A DNA stretch of 64,000 nt. Origin: Selaginella tamariscina. Taxonomy: Eukaryota; Streptophyta; Lycopodiopsida; Selaginellales; Selaginellaceae. Position numbers and translations under genes: made by a program. The notes under the pieces were generated by a model. That model was not told the DNA's origin, searched no databases, and saw only the letters and a list, made by a program, of their open reading frames with translations. This document shows, piece by piece, positions 33,860 through 47,700 of the stretch. The stretch is from assembly GCA_003024785.1 (NCBI GenBank), contig PUQB01000111.1, positions 186,001-250,000 on the forward strand, read 5' to 3'. Every line of letters begins with the position of its first letter. Positions within the stretch are counted from its first letter, which is position 1.

Positions 33860-36799
33860 ATATATAATCACATTACTATACTCTAAAATTAAATTTAAAT
33901 TATAAAATAAAATATTTGTGTTCTAATGTCTTGCCAGATTATTTTTCTCAATTTTTATTTATATAATATGATACTTTATTCGTAAATCATCAAAATTATA
34001 TAATATAATGATTCTTTAAGAATATACAAATATTTATTTTAAACCTTATATAAAGATTATGTGGAAAACAACTCGAAACTCAATTGTATATTAGTGATAA
34101 TATTGTTTTATAACGTCATAAACTTTTTAATGTCATTTTTTAATAATGTAATTACAATGACAAACTTCTCACTTTTTGAGTGCCCAACAAACTTATCAAG
34201 AAATGAATTGAGTTTTAATTTCTTAAATAAGATCATTCACTTTAACTACGTTTCTTAATCGAAATTTTTATTTTAAAAATTAATATGATTCTTGTTCTTT
34301 CACTTAAAATGTTGGGATGTTGAAACAACATGTCTTAAATATAGATATGTATGAACTTTTTCTACACATCCAATGCTAATCCAAAGTCACTATTAAGTTT
34401 ATTTTCACAAGATTAATTAACTTATTAGTACTTAAGTTGTTTTTCATCTTTATTAAGTTGATATTATTAAAACCTTCATCTTCATCAATTGATATTATTA
34501 ATACCTTGTTCATAATTTATTATGTCATAGTTCTAACTTAGTGGGTTGACTACATGGATAAATATGTGAGATATGTGAGCAAAAGACTCAAGCAGACATG
34601 GGTCATCACGACCAGGGCCCTCTCATAAACACCAATTGCCTCTTTGCCTAGTTGGCATAAGGGGAAAGGGAAAGGTTATAACATATTGTGCTATTGCAAC
34701 ATTAATTATTCAAAATAATTTAAATAAGTTTTATATGTGATGTGTTGAGATGCTACACCAAACATTTAGAAAGCTCCTTGATGACCATTCTTTAATTATT
34801 GTAATTTTCTAAATGGTATATTCACTTTATAAAATAATATTATTTATCAAACTTTTTACTAATTCACCATCAACAAGTTCTTGAAGTTCATCTTTATAGT
34901 TATAAATACATTAAGAGGTGTCAAAACCTTCATCTTCAACATACCTTAACCCCTACTCTAAAATATTTAAACACACTTCTTATACCATCAATAAAACTTA
35001 ACAAAGTTTTATTAAAACTTAAAAGCTTATGTGTTCAAATCAGTTTCATCATTTTCTCTTCACTTCTTTATAAAACTTTTATTTGATTAATGTTCTCAAC
35101 TTGTAAAGCAAACCTTATTTTTTTGCAAATATAAAATAAGTGAATAATCCTTATTATTGGTAGTAAAATCATTCAAGTCTAAGGGAGTAGAGAGGAAATC
35201 CATTATTTTTAATCCACCATCCTAAGCATTTGTTATAATCACATTTAAATAGCAAAGTCATTTAATTTAAATAAATCAAAAATTAACACTCTTATAATCT
35301 CATTTAAACAAAATGCCATTTAAGAAATTTTTAAAAATAAAGGTCAATTTAAAATTTTAAATAGAATGTAAAATGTGTCACTGTAAATTTCATGTACAAG
35401 AATAAGAAGTTTTGAGCCATCATTTAAATATAATGTCACATTCTCTGTGCATGTATGGTACTCATGTGCCATGAAAAATACTCATGCATGCATGCATACA
35501 TGTATATATGTCTCTTTTTTAATTGTTCACTTTGTGATCCAGTCGATTTACAGAGTGAAGAGTCATTTCACTTTATGGGCAAGTTGATTCATGAATGAGT
35601 TGCATCATTTTGTGACCATATCAAATGATAAAGTAAAGTCCATTCTTACTTCATAAATCAAGAAGTAAATAATCGTCTCACTTCGTGAGCCATTTAGATT
35701 AAAGAAGTGAGCATTGAAGAATAGCCAAATATGTATCAAAAATTCAGTTGGGGTTTTTAAAAAACATTTTCTATGCTTACAACCTCAAATCTACATATTT
35801 GTTTTTATTGTGCGTTGCATCAACTCTGTATGTAATCTCTTTATTTATTTTTGTGACAATGTTATTTACTTAATCCAATTTTTAAAATCGTCATTTAAGA
35901 AATCAACTTTATTATGAAGAGTGTGATTAATCAGTTTTTATGCTTGTTCTTTATAGGTACTAGCTGATTTATATGTTGAAAGGGGTTTCAATCTCCTTTA
36001 TGTGAAATTGAAAAGATGTTATGTGGTAAAATGTTATATTTTTATTATTTACAAATTAACTGATTGTTGTACATAAGACTTAAACAATAAGAACGCCCTT
36101 TACATCTTTATGATAAGATAGCATTATGATTCTTATTTTTTTTGTTAATAACAACATGGTATTAACAGTCATGACTATGCATGATTTTTTTGGGTTTTTA
36201 TATCCAGAAGATCTCTTAAACTATGATGTGGGTTATAGTCTACAATATGACATGATGGAGGACATTGCAAGGTAATTAAGAACCAGTTATGCAATTCTAT
36301 ACCGTATTGTACACGCTTAAGGCTAGATTAGTGTCTTTGCAACCAATAGTGTTATTGATGTTGCAAAGATGCTTTTGTGTTTGTTATCATAGGTAGTTTT
36401 GCACCAGGTTAGGGTTTTGTTATGGCCACAAGCATTGTATAAAGTAGCACTTAGGGTGAGTCATGATGTTGTGCATGAGGCTTTAAAGATTTTAGATGCA
36501 CAAGCCATGAAGATTCAAAGAAGGAAATGAATTAAGAGAATGCACTATTCTCAATGCTTAGCAATGGCAGTATAATCAAATTTGATTTTGCAGAGGAGTT
36601 TGATCTTGTGGAGGAAAACATGAATAATTTATGACTTGGAGAACAAATTTTTGTTCATGGCAGTAGTGTACACAACTATGTATGACATGTAAAATCCAAA
36701 GGTATTTACAATAAGTTATGTTGCAGCTCACATAGTTTTAAAGGGACCTTTTGTACAAGTTAGAGAAGTTTGACATTTTAAATCTTAATAACACTAGAT

Positions 36800-37830
36800 T
36801 TGTGGACATAGGCATGGAGATTGCTTTGTTTTTTTTTTATTGATCTAGTGGTTATTTTCAACGATGTTCCTATGGTTTGTAGGGCAAAGGCATGGAACTC
36901 TATATGAAAACGGTCTATTGGGGATTTGCATGGGGTACGTCATTAATTAGTACTTATAAATTTGGAGGAATGCGTACTTTGGTTTGCGTAGGATTATGTG
37001 GGGTACATCTTGGATTGTTACTTGTAATCTAAGTGTGTTTGCATTGTTGTTCATGTTAGTTTTGTTATGGAATGAAATGTAGTGTTTGGATTGTTCTTTA
37101 TGTGGGATTAAAAGATGAAGCCAAAGAAGGGATGTGGTATTCCATAAAAGAGATAGTTAAGCCAATTAGTTACAATAAAATCTTAGGATTGGGGGTTTGG
37201 TTTGTAATGTCATATAAACACTAATGCTTGTGGCCATATGTGTCATAATGCTCGTGGCCATATGTGTCATGAGTACCGTTCCATTGAATTGTTCTTGTTT
37301 ATGGTCTGATATTGTGTTTGAATTGTGGATGTTGTGTTAATTGTGGCATACGAAGAAACCTTAAACCTTAGATCTTGCATACATACGCATGGAGATTGCT
37401 TTGTTTTTGGCAGTTGTTGTTTTTCAAAGACGTTCCTATGGCTGTTTGCAAAGGCATGGAACTCATTATTTGCACATGATGCCTATATGCAAACGGTCTA
37501 TTGGGGGATTATGTACGTCATCAATTATGTAAATTTGGAAGAATGCATGTGTGCACTTGTGGAAGATCATCGCACATGTGTCCAGTTTGCAAACGAGTTT
37601 GTTTGTGCATGGGGTACTTCATAAATTGTGGTTGCATTATGGTTTTTGTGAGATTATGTGGGCTACTTCATGGATTGTTACTTATAATCTTAGTGTGTTT
37701 GCATTGTGGTTTGTGTTAATTATGTTATTAAATGGAATGTATTGTTTGGATTCTAGTTTGTGTAGGATTAAAGAAAAAGGCGAAGAAGAGACAAAGTATT
37801 GAATAAGAGAGATAATTAGGCCAATTAAAG
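36800..37830. repeat. Diverged direct duplication, about 390-440 bp
   Basis: Copies at about 36800-37190 and 37385-37830 share in order GGAGATTGCTTTGTTTTT, CGTTCCTATGG, AAAGGCATGGAACTC, ACGGTCTATTGGGG, GATTATGTGGG, CATGGATTGTTACTT (or CTTGGATTGTTACTT), AGTGTGTTTGCATTG, and AAGAGATA...GCCAATTA. The second copy has an extra 90-100 bp inside. Coding potential is doubtful: only short frames are open, and none is shared by both copies. Likely an unrecognised transposon or an old duplicated noncoding locus. Confidence 0.7.
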
Positions 37831-38108
37831 TCAAACAATTAATGATATGTTTATGACTACAAAATTGGTGAATAACTTTGCTTCGTATATTTATAGTTAA
37901 ATTAAGTTTAAACATTACATTACATATAATATACATGAATTATCCAATTTTCATGTTAGATAAAAATAATTACATGGTTATTAAGTTTTTTATACTTAAT
38001 TTTACATGAAAATTTAGTATAAACATAATATAAAATTCATACATAATAAACATATATTATACAAGCTCCTCCCATGATATTCAATTATATATAATTATTG
38101 TGTATATG

Positions 38109-38109
38109 A

Positions 38110-38178
<69 letters not shown>
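38109..38178. repeat. (AT)n microsatellite
   Basis: About 70 bases of uninterrupted AT repeat in the gene-free region. Confidence 0.95.
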
Positions 38179-38181
<3 letters not shown>

Positions 38182-41100
38182 GAGTGTGTGTGGGTTCTCT
38201 CTAGATATAAACTTATATTTTTTATCAATATTATACATACATTTTTGAAAAATAATTTAAAACAAATTTATCCTTATTCATGAATTTATTAACCATTGTA
38301 AGAAAGTGTATATATACTATTACTAAATATGGGGATTTCTTATTTATATTTTTATTGAGAAATATGATAAACAAGTTTGTAGAAACACACTTCAATATGA
38401 AATTTTATATGTAATAAAAATATATAATGTAATATCGATTTTATAATTGAGAAAATTGTAACAAAAGTATATAAAAGAAAGAACAAAAAAAGATGTTAAA
38501 AACATCCCTACACACACATTTACATACACAAAATAATTATAAAAATCACTGTTGTTATTGTTGAAGGATTTAATTAGTATATACTTCTTTAAATAAACAC
38601 AGAATAAAAGATAAGTATTGTAATAAGAAATTAAAAAATAAGTGTTATAATAAACATTATCATTTGTGAATATTAAAATTATATTCATGAACAACATGAA
38701 TATCTATTAAAATAATAATATATTTATTAAATATAAAATTAAACCTAAATTTATTTAAAATGAAAAAAGAAGATTAAAAATATTAAAAAAGACTCAAACA
38801 GGAATTAAAAAGTAAAATAAAAAGTTATTAAAAATGAAGAAAAGTTTTATTAAAAAGTAATGTTAAATTTAAAATTTAAATAACTATATACTTATCTCTT
38901 ATAAATTAAAAAAAAATATCTAATGTTTCTATATTTTAAAATTTAATAAAAATCATCAACTATAACACTTATTAAGATCATGAAACTTAATAATTAGAAT
39001 TTTCTTTTTAAATTACTCATTAATTTGTAATTGCTTTAAAACACATTTTTGTAAGAATCCACTTATATAAATTCATAAATAAAAAATTATAATATACTAT
39101 TTAAACATATTATAAACATAAAAAATACAGTATATGTAAGTGACTGAAATAATGACATTATTATAGAAGTACGTAAAAACTATCATTATGTTAAATAATT
39201 ATCGAGCATTTATAAATAAAATTTGAAGGAAATAAGTGAGGCATATGTTTATCTTATTTTAAAAGATGTATGTATAACATTATCGTAAATAAAATTATAT
39301 TATTATTTTCATCAAAGAAATATTATCTCATTAATAAAAATTAAAATAATATATAATATACAAATGTATGTTCTTTTTATAAATTAGGAAAAGCTACAGA
39401 AGTGTGTAAGCAACTCTAAATTATATTATATTATATATAAAATTAAATATTTGTTTATTTTTATATATAAATATATATTTAAAAGTTATTCATATGATTT
39501 GAAATGAATAAGTAAGAGTTGGTATATGAATATTTTTTTCTTTAAAAAATTTATTTTAATATAATACAAAATTGTATGTAAATGACAAGTCTTTAACTTA
39601 GTTTTAAAGTTAAAATATAAGTTGGTATAAATATACACTTATTTAAAGATATAAATTATTTACTTATTTAAGAATTTAAAGTGAAAATCGATGTGAAAAT
39701 AAATGAATTACATTTATGTTAAAGAAACAAGGGATGTGTGAATGACCTAATTATATTTATGCATACATAATGACCTATTTAATTATATATTTTATTTTAC
39801 ATAAATAATATTTTTATATTTAAATATAGAATTTACTAATGTGTGAAATGATGTGATAATCCTTAAGCAATAGTGTCTTTTTGAAATTGATAAATATATA
39901 TAAAAATAAAGAGTTTAATATTAGTGATACATCAACCTTTTTCTTTATTAGTATATTTTAAATTTATAAGCTGAGCTTGTTAATTTTATGTTTATATGTG
40001 TGTTGTATACATATATTTAAAATTTATTAAGTAACTTATACATGTGTATGTGTATTTTTTGCAAGTCTTTTGATATTTATAAATTAACATTTAATTTTTA
40101 ATATTAAATACTTTTCTATTTTTATAAATATGTATAAATATTATATGTATATGATACATATTTCCCTTTTGATTACTTGCATTGCAAATTCTATGTATTA
40201 TAAAAAAATGACGTTTATATATTGCATAGTATGTTTTTAATTAATTAAAATATATAAACCTTTGTGTTTATGTTTTCTTTGTCTTAATTTATTAATATTT
40301 TATAAATTCACTAAGTATATAATTTCTTAATATCCATATTCTTTCACATGTTGATATATTGAATTTATTAAATCAATGGTTCATATTTAATTGGGGTAAA
40401 AATGAATAATAAAATTTAGGAAAAATAATATACTTAAAAAACTTAATCAACGACTTCTTTTTGCTAAATTTAAATTAATAAACATATTCAAAAAGTAAAA
40501 GAAAAAGACGACATATTTACACAAACCTACATCATAACCATATTCATACTTATATATAGATGTATGTACTCTTTTATTATTCTTTTAGTTGATACATTAT
40601 ATTTCTTTCTTAAGGTTATCAAAGATTTATTAAAAATGTTTTTATGGCCTTGGTTTATAATGATTTTAAACTTAAAAACTATTTAATTTAGGACTATTTC
40701 TATAAATCAATAAATAATTTTATTCTTTCCCACTTGGTAAACTTGATTTGTAAACCACTTGATAAAGACCTAATTACTTGTGTAATAAGTTAAATATTAA
40801 CATAAGTATCAATTTAAAAAGTAAATAAATATCCAATCACTTGTGCAACAAGTCAAATATTATAAGACTTCATATTTGGGAAACCTTATAGGTACTGAAA
40901 TTCAAAGTATTAAACTACTCTTTATAAATTTTAATGTTGACATATACTCAATATTAAACTTAAAAGTTTTAAATATAATATATACTACACAAATATGTAT
41001 ATATGTTCAATAATCTCTTAAGAATATGCTTAAATACAATGTACTACATTAAATCATAGCAAACACTATTAATATAGATTCATGAATTTGTATATATAAA

Positions 41101-41242
41101 TTATACAAGCATCCTGTCATGCTTCATAATTAATGTGTAAGTAAATAACTATACTATATATTAAAATCACAAAAACATATGTATTCTTCACAAAAAAGTA
41201 TGTACAAAAAAAAACATAAAAAGAAATTAAAATCTATTATTA

Positions 41243-44183
41243 CTAATAATCCCACCCACTAAACGCTGTTTCTGACCTGTTACGTGCATCCGATGTCCAG
41301 TGAACATTCACATTTTGGCGATGTAGAGAATTTGTAAGTAGCGGAGGAGCGTCTACTTTAATGCCGCGTGTCACTCTAGCAGGAGCTTTGCGAGAGTTCT
41401 CCAGCAAATGGGAGAGCCCCACGTGGTGATGATCGCCTCCATCCGTGTGCTTTATAAACATGCACGCCAATCTACAATGTAAATTAAGTGAGTAAATAGT
41501 ATATAGTTAATTAATAATTATAAAAATGCAACGTAGCCCACTACGATGTTATCGAAGTAAACATATACTATATAAAAATATAACTTATTGGGACAGGTAT
41601 ACTGTCTGCCGAAAGCAATATCTATCAACCAGTCGTGTACACAGAAGATTATACATGTATATAGAATATATGTATCTACACTACTGAGCATTAATAACAG
41701 AAATGAGAGAGACTATATATACCTGCTTAAATTTGAATGCAACGATTGTCGCAACCCGTTGAAAGAGAAGAATCCCTGCAGCAGAAAAGAATTAGTTAAA
41801 ATCTCATGAATAAAAGCCACATATCAAGATTTGTAGTTGCATGCCTAGTTCATTCCGCGCGCGCGCAGAGTTACTTTTACTAAGTATTTACCTTGAAAGA
41901 GAACGCAAACGATGCTTCGGACAATTCCTTAACGTCATCTTTAGCTTGAAAATGCCGAAGTTGATGAGATATCTCTTGCAAAATTTCCAGTTCACCGTTC
42001 CCTGCATATTAATCATATTTATATGTATGTTTTCTAAGACATAATATATTACAGAGCTTTTGGTATATCCATGTTCTTGTTATATGAGTACGTAATGTGT
42101 ACATAGATATGCAAGCGTTTAGTATTAATCCATCAGTCTACGCATACACACACATAGTATCAGTCAATTATAGTCATTTACACTTACTATTCAAAATGAT
42201 TTACCTCTTAGGCTTTGTGTTACAAACTCCCGGTCTGCTTCCAAAGCCTGCAATCTCCTGCTTAACACACTTAACTCACTGCTTCCAGTCCTCCTGACCA
42301 CCATACGATATTCATCTTCCTCCATGCTCCTATACAGTCCATCTGGTTTCGCATAAACTCTCCGCGAATTCTTTCAAAGCATACACACCTCATCATTAAC
42401 TCTTGCATTAAATTTTATGCTCACATATGCATAAAAAACATGAACTTTAACACGTAACTAACTGTACATCATTAAATTATGCACTAAAAACTTATAATAT
42501 GCCATTATGTAATACCTTTGATACTTTTGCACGACGCATACGTTCTTCATCGTCATGTTCTTCGTCTCGGCCCACGGCACTTGAATACAAACCGTCCGAT
42601 CTCCTAGCTCGGTCATAATCCCTCCGGAAGTTCTTTGAAACCTTGGACCCATAACCTAGAAAACCATTGCATAATAATCTTGCCAACTAATAAAGATCAC
42701 ATTACATAACACATGTAGACGGATAAGAATAAAATACAATGACACTATGATATACTCAATCAGTATATAAAATATTAAGACTTACGTTCTTCATCTGGCT
42801 CCCGATAAGCTCGTCGTGGATTATTTGATACGGGTTCTTCTTCATCAGCATCATCGTCCTCGTACACTCTACGGGGGTTCCTCGACATACTCGATGCATA
42901 GTCCGCCTGTCCTTCGTACGCTCTCCGTGTGTCGTTCGTGTCCTACTTACACATAATATTAGAACCTCCCATGTAAGAGGGTGTATGTGTAATATAATGT
43001 GTAGACATAACAAAACATACCGCTTCACTCACACACACTTACTCTCATCCGACGATCGAAAGCAACACCACTGCATTCTGCCGAATCTTCATCGATCTCC
43101 ATCCGAGTCCCACCATATACTTTAGAATTCGGAGATGAGTGCGTTTTCTTCTGTGCACTTTTGGGAGCTTTCTGCCTGGCTTCTTCAAACGAATTCATCA
43201 AATTTCTCCCATGGACCCCCTGTCGATGCCCAATGTGTTCTCCATGTCCTGACAAATCCTAGTACCTGTATCAAAGTCCTCATCTTTGGGACTTTTGCGA
43301 GCCCGCTCCTTGTCAGCCAGAGAGCTTCTGTACATCTCGATCTCCTTCGATAAAGCCATATTTTCCTCATCCTGCCGAGCCAGGGTCTCATTCAGCATCT
43401 CAATTGCTTCCTGATCGTACTGTGCGCGCTCCTCCACCATTCTCTTGTACTGGCTCGCTTCCATCAGCACTGATGCTTTTCCTCCTGTAATCTCCTGATC
43501 ATCGCCAGTGTCTCTGTCGCCGCAACAGCCGCCGCATTCCGCTCCTGCTCTAGCTCCATAGCTAGCGTGTTCACGGCCTGTCTCTCGGATTCTAGTGCCT
43601 CCATTAACCGCCTGACCTGTTCCTCAACATCTTCCTGGAGAATTTCAACATCTGGCCTGGGATTATCCGCATATAGCCTACAAAACTTGCGCTTTACGGA
43701 TCGTTCGTGCTGGTGAGCGCCTTCCGACATCGGTCTGTTGCAGAAAGAGCATCGGAAATGGACCTCACACCTGTTTAGCTGCCGGAGATCGACCAAAACC
43801 CCGTTTTGGGAGCGTAAAAATCCGTTACTGACAAGACTATCGGCCGAGCAAGAACAGTACGAAGATACACAGCCCTCACAGACGCTCATGCCGCCAGAAT
43901 GGGCCGCTATTCCTGTTCCTGTGCAATGTAGAACAAAATCATATTTCGCCGCTATTCCTGTAAGGAAACCAAGAACTGCACTCCCAAATTCTGTCCCTAG
44001 TCCGATTCCTGTGATGTCTGGTAGAACAAGAACAGCTGCTCTTCCCGTGAAGAGAACAAGGATTACGCTCACAGATTCTGCCCCTAATCTGAATAGAGTA
44101 AAAACAAGATCTTCTGCTTCTCTATACTCCCCGGATTGAGCAACAAAAAGCGCGACAGTGAAAAAACAAGAAGAACATTCCAT
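41243..44183 (-). CDS. DUF593 (zein-binding) myosin-binding-like protein, two frame breaks
   Basis: Plant DUF593 proteins (MyoB family) bind the globular tails of class XI myosins and sit on vesicles. The start ATG is at 44183. The N-terminal part is hydrophobic (VSVILVLFTGRAAVLVL; FGSAVLGFLTGIAAKY) with a Cys-rich segment (CEGCVSSYCSC, FRCSFCNRP). Then the DUF593 coiled coil: VRRLMEALESERQAVNTLAM, LEQERNAAAVAATETLAMI, RRLQEEK, then LMEASQYKRMVEERAQYDQE. Later small exons give acidic/Arg linkers (SRNPRRVYEDDDADEEEP; NFRRDYDRARRSDG). A C-terminal coiled coil (SELSVLSRRLQALEADREFV; GELEILQEISHQL) and a final exon 41470-41243 follow. Frame breaks: at 43476 (one G missing in the coding strand before CATCAG) and at 43216-43220 (G5 where G6 restores the frame to GRNLMNSFEEARQKA). 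Exact myosin partner unknown. Confidence 0.85.
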
Positions 44184-44769
44184 TCGCGGGATCAGCAGCC
44201 GTCCATAGTCGGGTCCGCCTGCTCGAGCTCGTCAACCCTAGCGCAAAACCCTAGAACAGGGAATCCTTATTTTTCAAACTGTGATTTACTTTTTCCGGCA
44301 TTATATCCGACGGTCAGAGATTCCCCGGGATTTACAACCGCCAGATGCCCAGCTGCTACCTAAATCCAGCAGTTTGTCCACAGATCGTTGGATCTTTTAT
44401 ATCAACGCCCCTGACATACTTCCTATTTCCCGCCTCACTAACTACCTTCTGTGTTTACCAGCTATACCTTTACTATGCGAATGTTATTTATTACACAAGA
44501 ACATCATACAGTAAGCATATTAAATATATATATATTCCAAGTAATATAAATATTGTGTATATTAAAGTATATGTTAGATATATACATTAACTACATGCTA
44601 CATCTTGTTTCACCGTGTTTCTGATAATGCAATCTAAAGTTACAAGTTACAAGTAATACACACACACACACACATATGCACACAAGTATACACGTACGGA
44701 GACAGATATGTACGAACATCAGTAATAGATTCAAAAATTAGAAAACCTCGTACCAAAAACGTATAGCTA
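44184..44769. promoter_or_regulatory. Spacer and promoter upstream of the DUF593 gene
   Basis: CAACCCTAGCGCAAAACCCTAGAAC at about 44233-44257 holds two telo-box-like motifs about 50-75 bases upstream of the ATG at 44183. The rest, toward the POD1 3' end, is AT-rich with a CA microsatellite near 44657-44673. No gene seen. Confidence 0.5.
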
Positions 44770-47700
44770 CTAATCCGTATGGTGGTGTATCTCCTTGTCG
44801 TAAGATCGCTTAAGGTACCAAGAAGCGTATCTGTGGAGGGTAACACCGACTACGATCTTCAAAGCGGCCAAAAATGTGAACGTACCCAATGCCAGAATGC
44901 TCCGTCTTAGCCATGATTTCCACAGTGACTGTGCTGAGGATATGTATGCGGCGTATAAAGGCAACAACACCTTAATCAACTGTATTAACAATGTTAGTTA
45001 AGTTTGTTTAAATAAACCAGTTTTAAGCTTACAATACCTAAACATTCGTTTAAATCCATTAGTTTAGAATAAATATGGACATACCACACATGCTGGACCG
45101 AGAGGGACAAAGGTGAGAGATTTCCGTGAATCTTTTCTGCGGCAACTCACTACCTGCAAAAGCACAAATAAAGGAAAAAGTCATTCACATGCCTCCTGCG
45201 GATAAAAAAAAAATGATATATTTTAATTGGATATTATTACTTCATTCAATAACACACGATAATTATATATATAACTATATCTATAAGCTTAGATATGCAA
45301 GTATATAACCGTAATGGATTGTTCTTACTTGCTCGCACAGCGTTTTGAGGAAGTCGGAGTAGGCAGCTGGCTTCACTTGGTTGAACTTTGCTAAAAATGA
45401 GTGCTTCATAAGATCCACGAATGATTCACAGATCATCACCATTGCCGCATGCTGAGAAGAAAAATGTTGTATAATGACACCAACAAAATACAAATAAATA
45501 ATAAATATAAAATGTGTCAAGAAATTCAACTTATTTTTATTATGTTTTACTAAATCCTCCTCTCTCATACCTGCAAGAACGATGAGATCCATGGCCCCTC
45601 CACGATCATTATATTTTGAACAAATACGAAAAAGAGGCACGTCAAATGTGAAAACGCTCCACCGTGTCTGCATAAAACCATATTATCTAAAAGAAATATG
45701 ATATAAGTGTAATATGTGCTGATATGTACATTACATACATATGCAAATTTAATGCTAATTTAAAATGACACGTACATACATATACAAATTTGATGTTAAT
45801 TTGAAACGCTTTACCCGTATGAGTAAGATTATGCATGTTGTCCTTGGAGAAGCGCTTAAACACGTTGCTTTTGATCTCCGCGAAGTTGTTTGACATCAAC
45901 AACATGAGCAATGATCTGTTTGTTGCTGCGTGATGAAGTGCTGCTGAAAGGGTAATTGCCTCGAACAATATAATAAACGAATGGACAAGTGTGACATGGT
46001 TAAGATAAAACAAAATAAACTTACATAAACTACTGCATAATCAGCTAGTTATCATACTTAAAATCCCTAGTATAAACAGCATACATATATACATGTTAAA
46101 CAGACAAATTTGAACTAATCATATATAAATAGTTACAGAATATTAATATGCAAACTAAAAACTAGTTATTCATTGATATAGATAAATTAATTAATATTTG
46201 GTTAACCATACGTAAAAGGATATTGAAGCAGCCAATCGCAATGAACTCATCCAGAACAAGCCTTAAAAACAATGCAACTGTTCCTTCTTGTGCAAATCTC
46301 ATTCCCGAGCTAAACAGAACCTCAAGCACATCTACCCCAAATGACTGAAATAATTTGTCAAACACCTAAAACCAAAATAAAACAATGAATAAATATGCTT
46401 CACTAACGTACAAACTAAATCATTTAGCAGCATGTGTAAGTATATACTGGATCTATATATATGCCTAGTGGATTGCAAAAACCGAATACCTCGAGCATGT
46501 TGTATATCACGTAAAGCTTGATGTTTGGCTTCAAACCGGATAGAATGGTAAATATAACTGATATCTGAAAAACAGGAATAATCAGCATAAAGGAGAATTA
46601 ACACTTAACAAAGGATAGTTGTGCAAACAAGCGTTACATTGATAGTCATCAGTATTCAGTTAAGCTAGTATAAAACTAATGTAATGCTTGATAAGCACAT
46701 CGGGTACCTGCCTGCTGAAGAACCTTCACTACACAGATGAGTATTATCAGACATCCTAAGTCACAGAAATCATTTCCTCGTAGTCTCGACAACTCTCTGA
46801 CCATCAGGAAGCATTACAATCGTAATTATAAGAGAATAAGTATTGATATTAACATAATCAGACATCATACCTCAAACGCCTCCACAGCGACATGAACAGC
46901 CGGATCGGGGTTACTGTTAACAGTGACAGAAACGAATCTAGGCAGACAAAGAAACCAACCTCGAGAAGCTGAGGAAACATATAAAAGGACATAAGAGAAT
47001 GTTTACTGAAGGTTTTGGCAAACACTTACCAGCTCACATCTCCATGGCACGTTGAACAGTACATTGTAAACTCGTTCACGACTTTGTTCACTTCCAGCTC
47101 GTGTCGTCAATTCCAGAGACGTTCCTCCTGTAAGAAGGAAACAATAAAATTATACTTGGTCCATATCATACACACAGCACGCAGACACACACACACACAG
47201 CATGCGCACCTGTTAGCTCGTCAAGCACGTGCTGTATTGGTGAGAACTCTACTTCCGCAACTGATGGATCTGCAGAGAAATAAACAATATTAAATATGGT
47301 TTCCTGAACTTAGACAAGTTTAAATTGCATCCTACGAGCATATTTCTCGAAGCGTATAAAACAAGGAACGATATGGACATTATACACCATTTACACGCAA
47401 ATGTACACGATAAGAAGTTTCGAAGATAAACATACTCAACATGCTAAAAACTCAATTATATACCAACACCACAATTTCCTCTAGAAAACCAGGGTGACAC
47501 CGTTTAGTGGTGTTAACTTTGAGAAAAAAAAGTTATTTATCGCACGACAACAAAAAGATAAAGAACCAGGTAGCAAAATTATATACACCAAAATGAAAGA
47601 CAAAACAAAGACAGCAGCGGAGACAAAATGACAAAAAACAAACAGTAAGAAGAACTTTACGTGGCCTGAGTAATGAGAATCTCCAAATTAACAGGGGAAG

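Larger units (their letters stand above)
32106..41242. other. Gene-free AT-rich region
   Basis: About 9 kb with no recognisable protein. Open frames are short and of AT-rich composition. It contains (AT)n arrays (33829-33866, 38109-38178), a diverged duplication (36800-37190 with 37385-37830), and a telomere-proximal-like lack of GC. The moderately GC-richer patch 36100-37800 is the only part that stands out. Confidence 0.65.

Noticed and set aside
37325..37802. Three overlapping open frames in the second copy of the desert duplication
   Set aside because: They are not open in the first copy and show no conserved motif. Treated as noncoding repeat.
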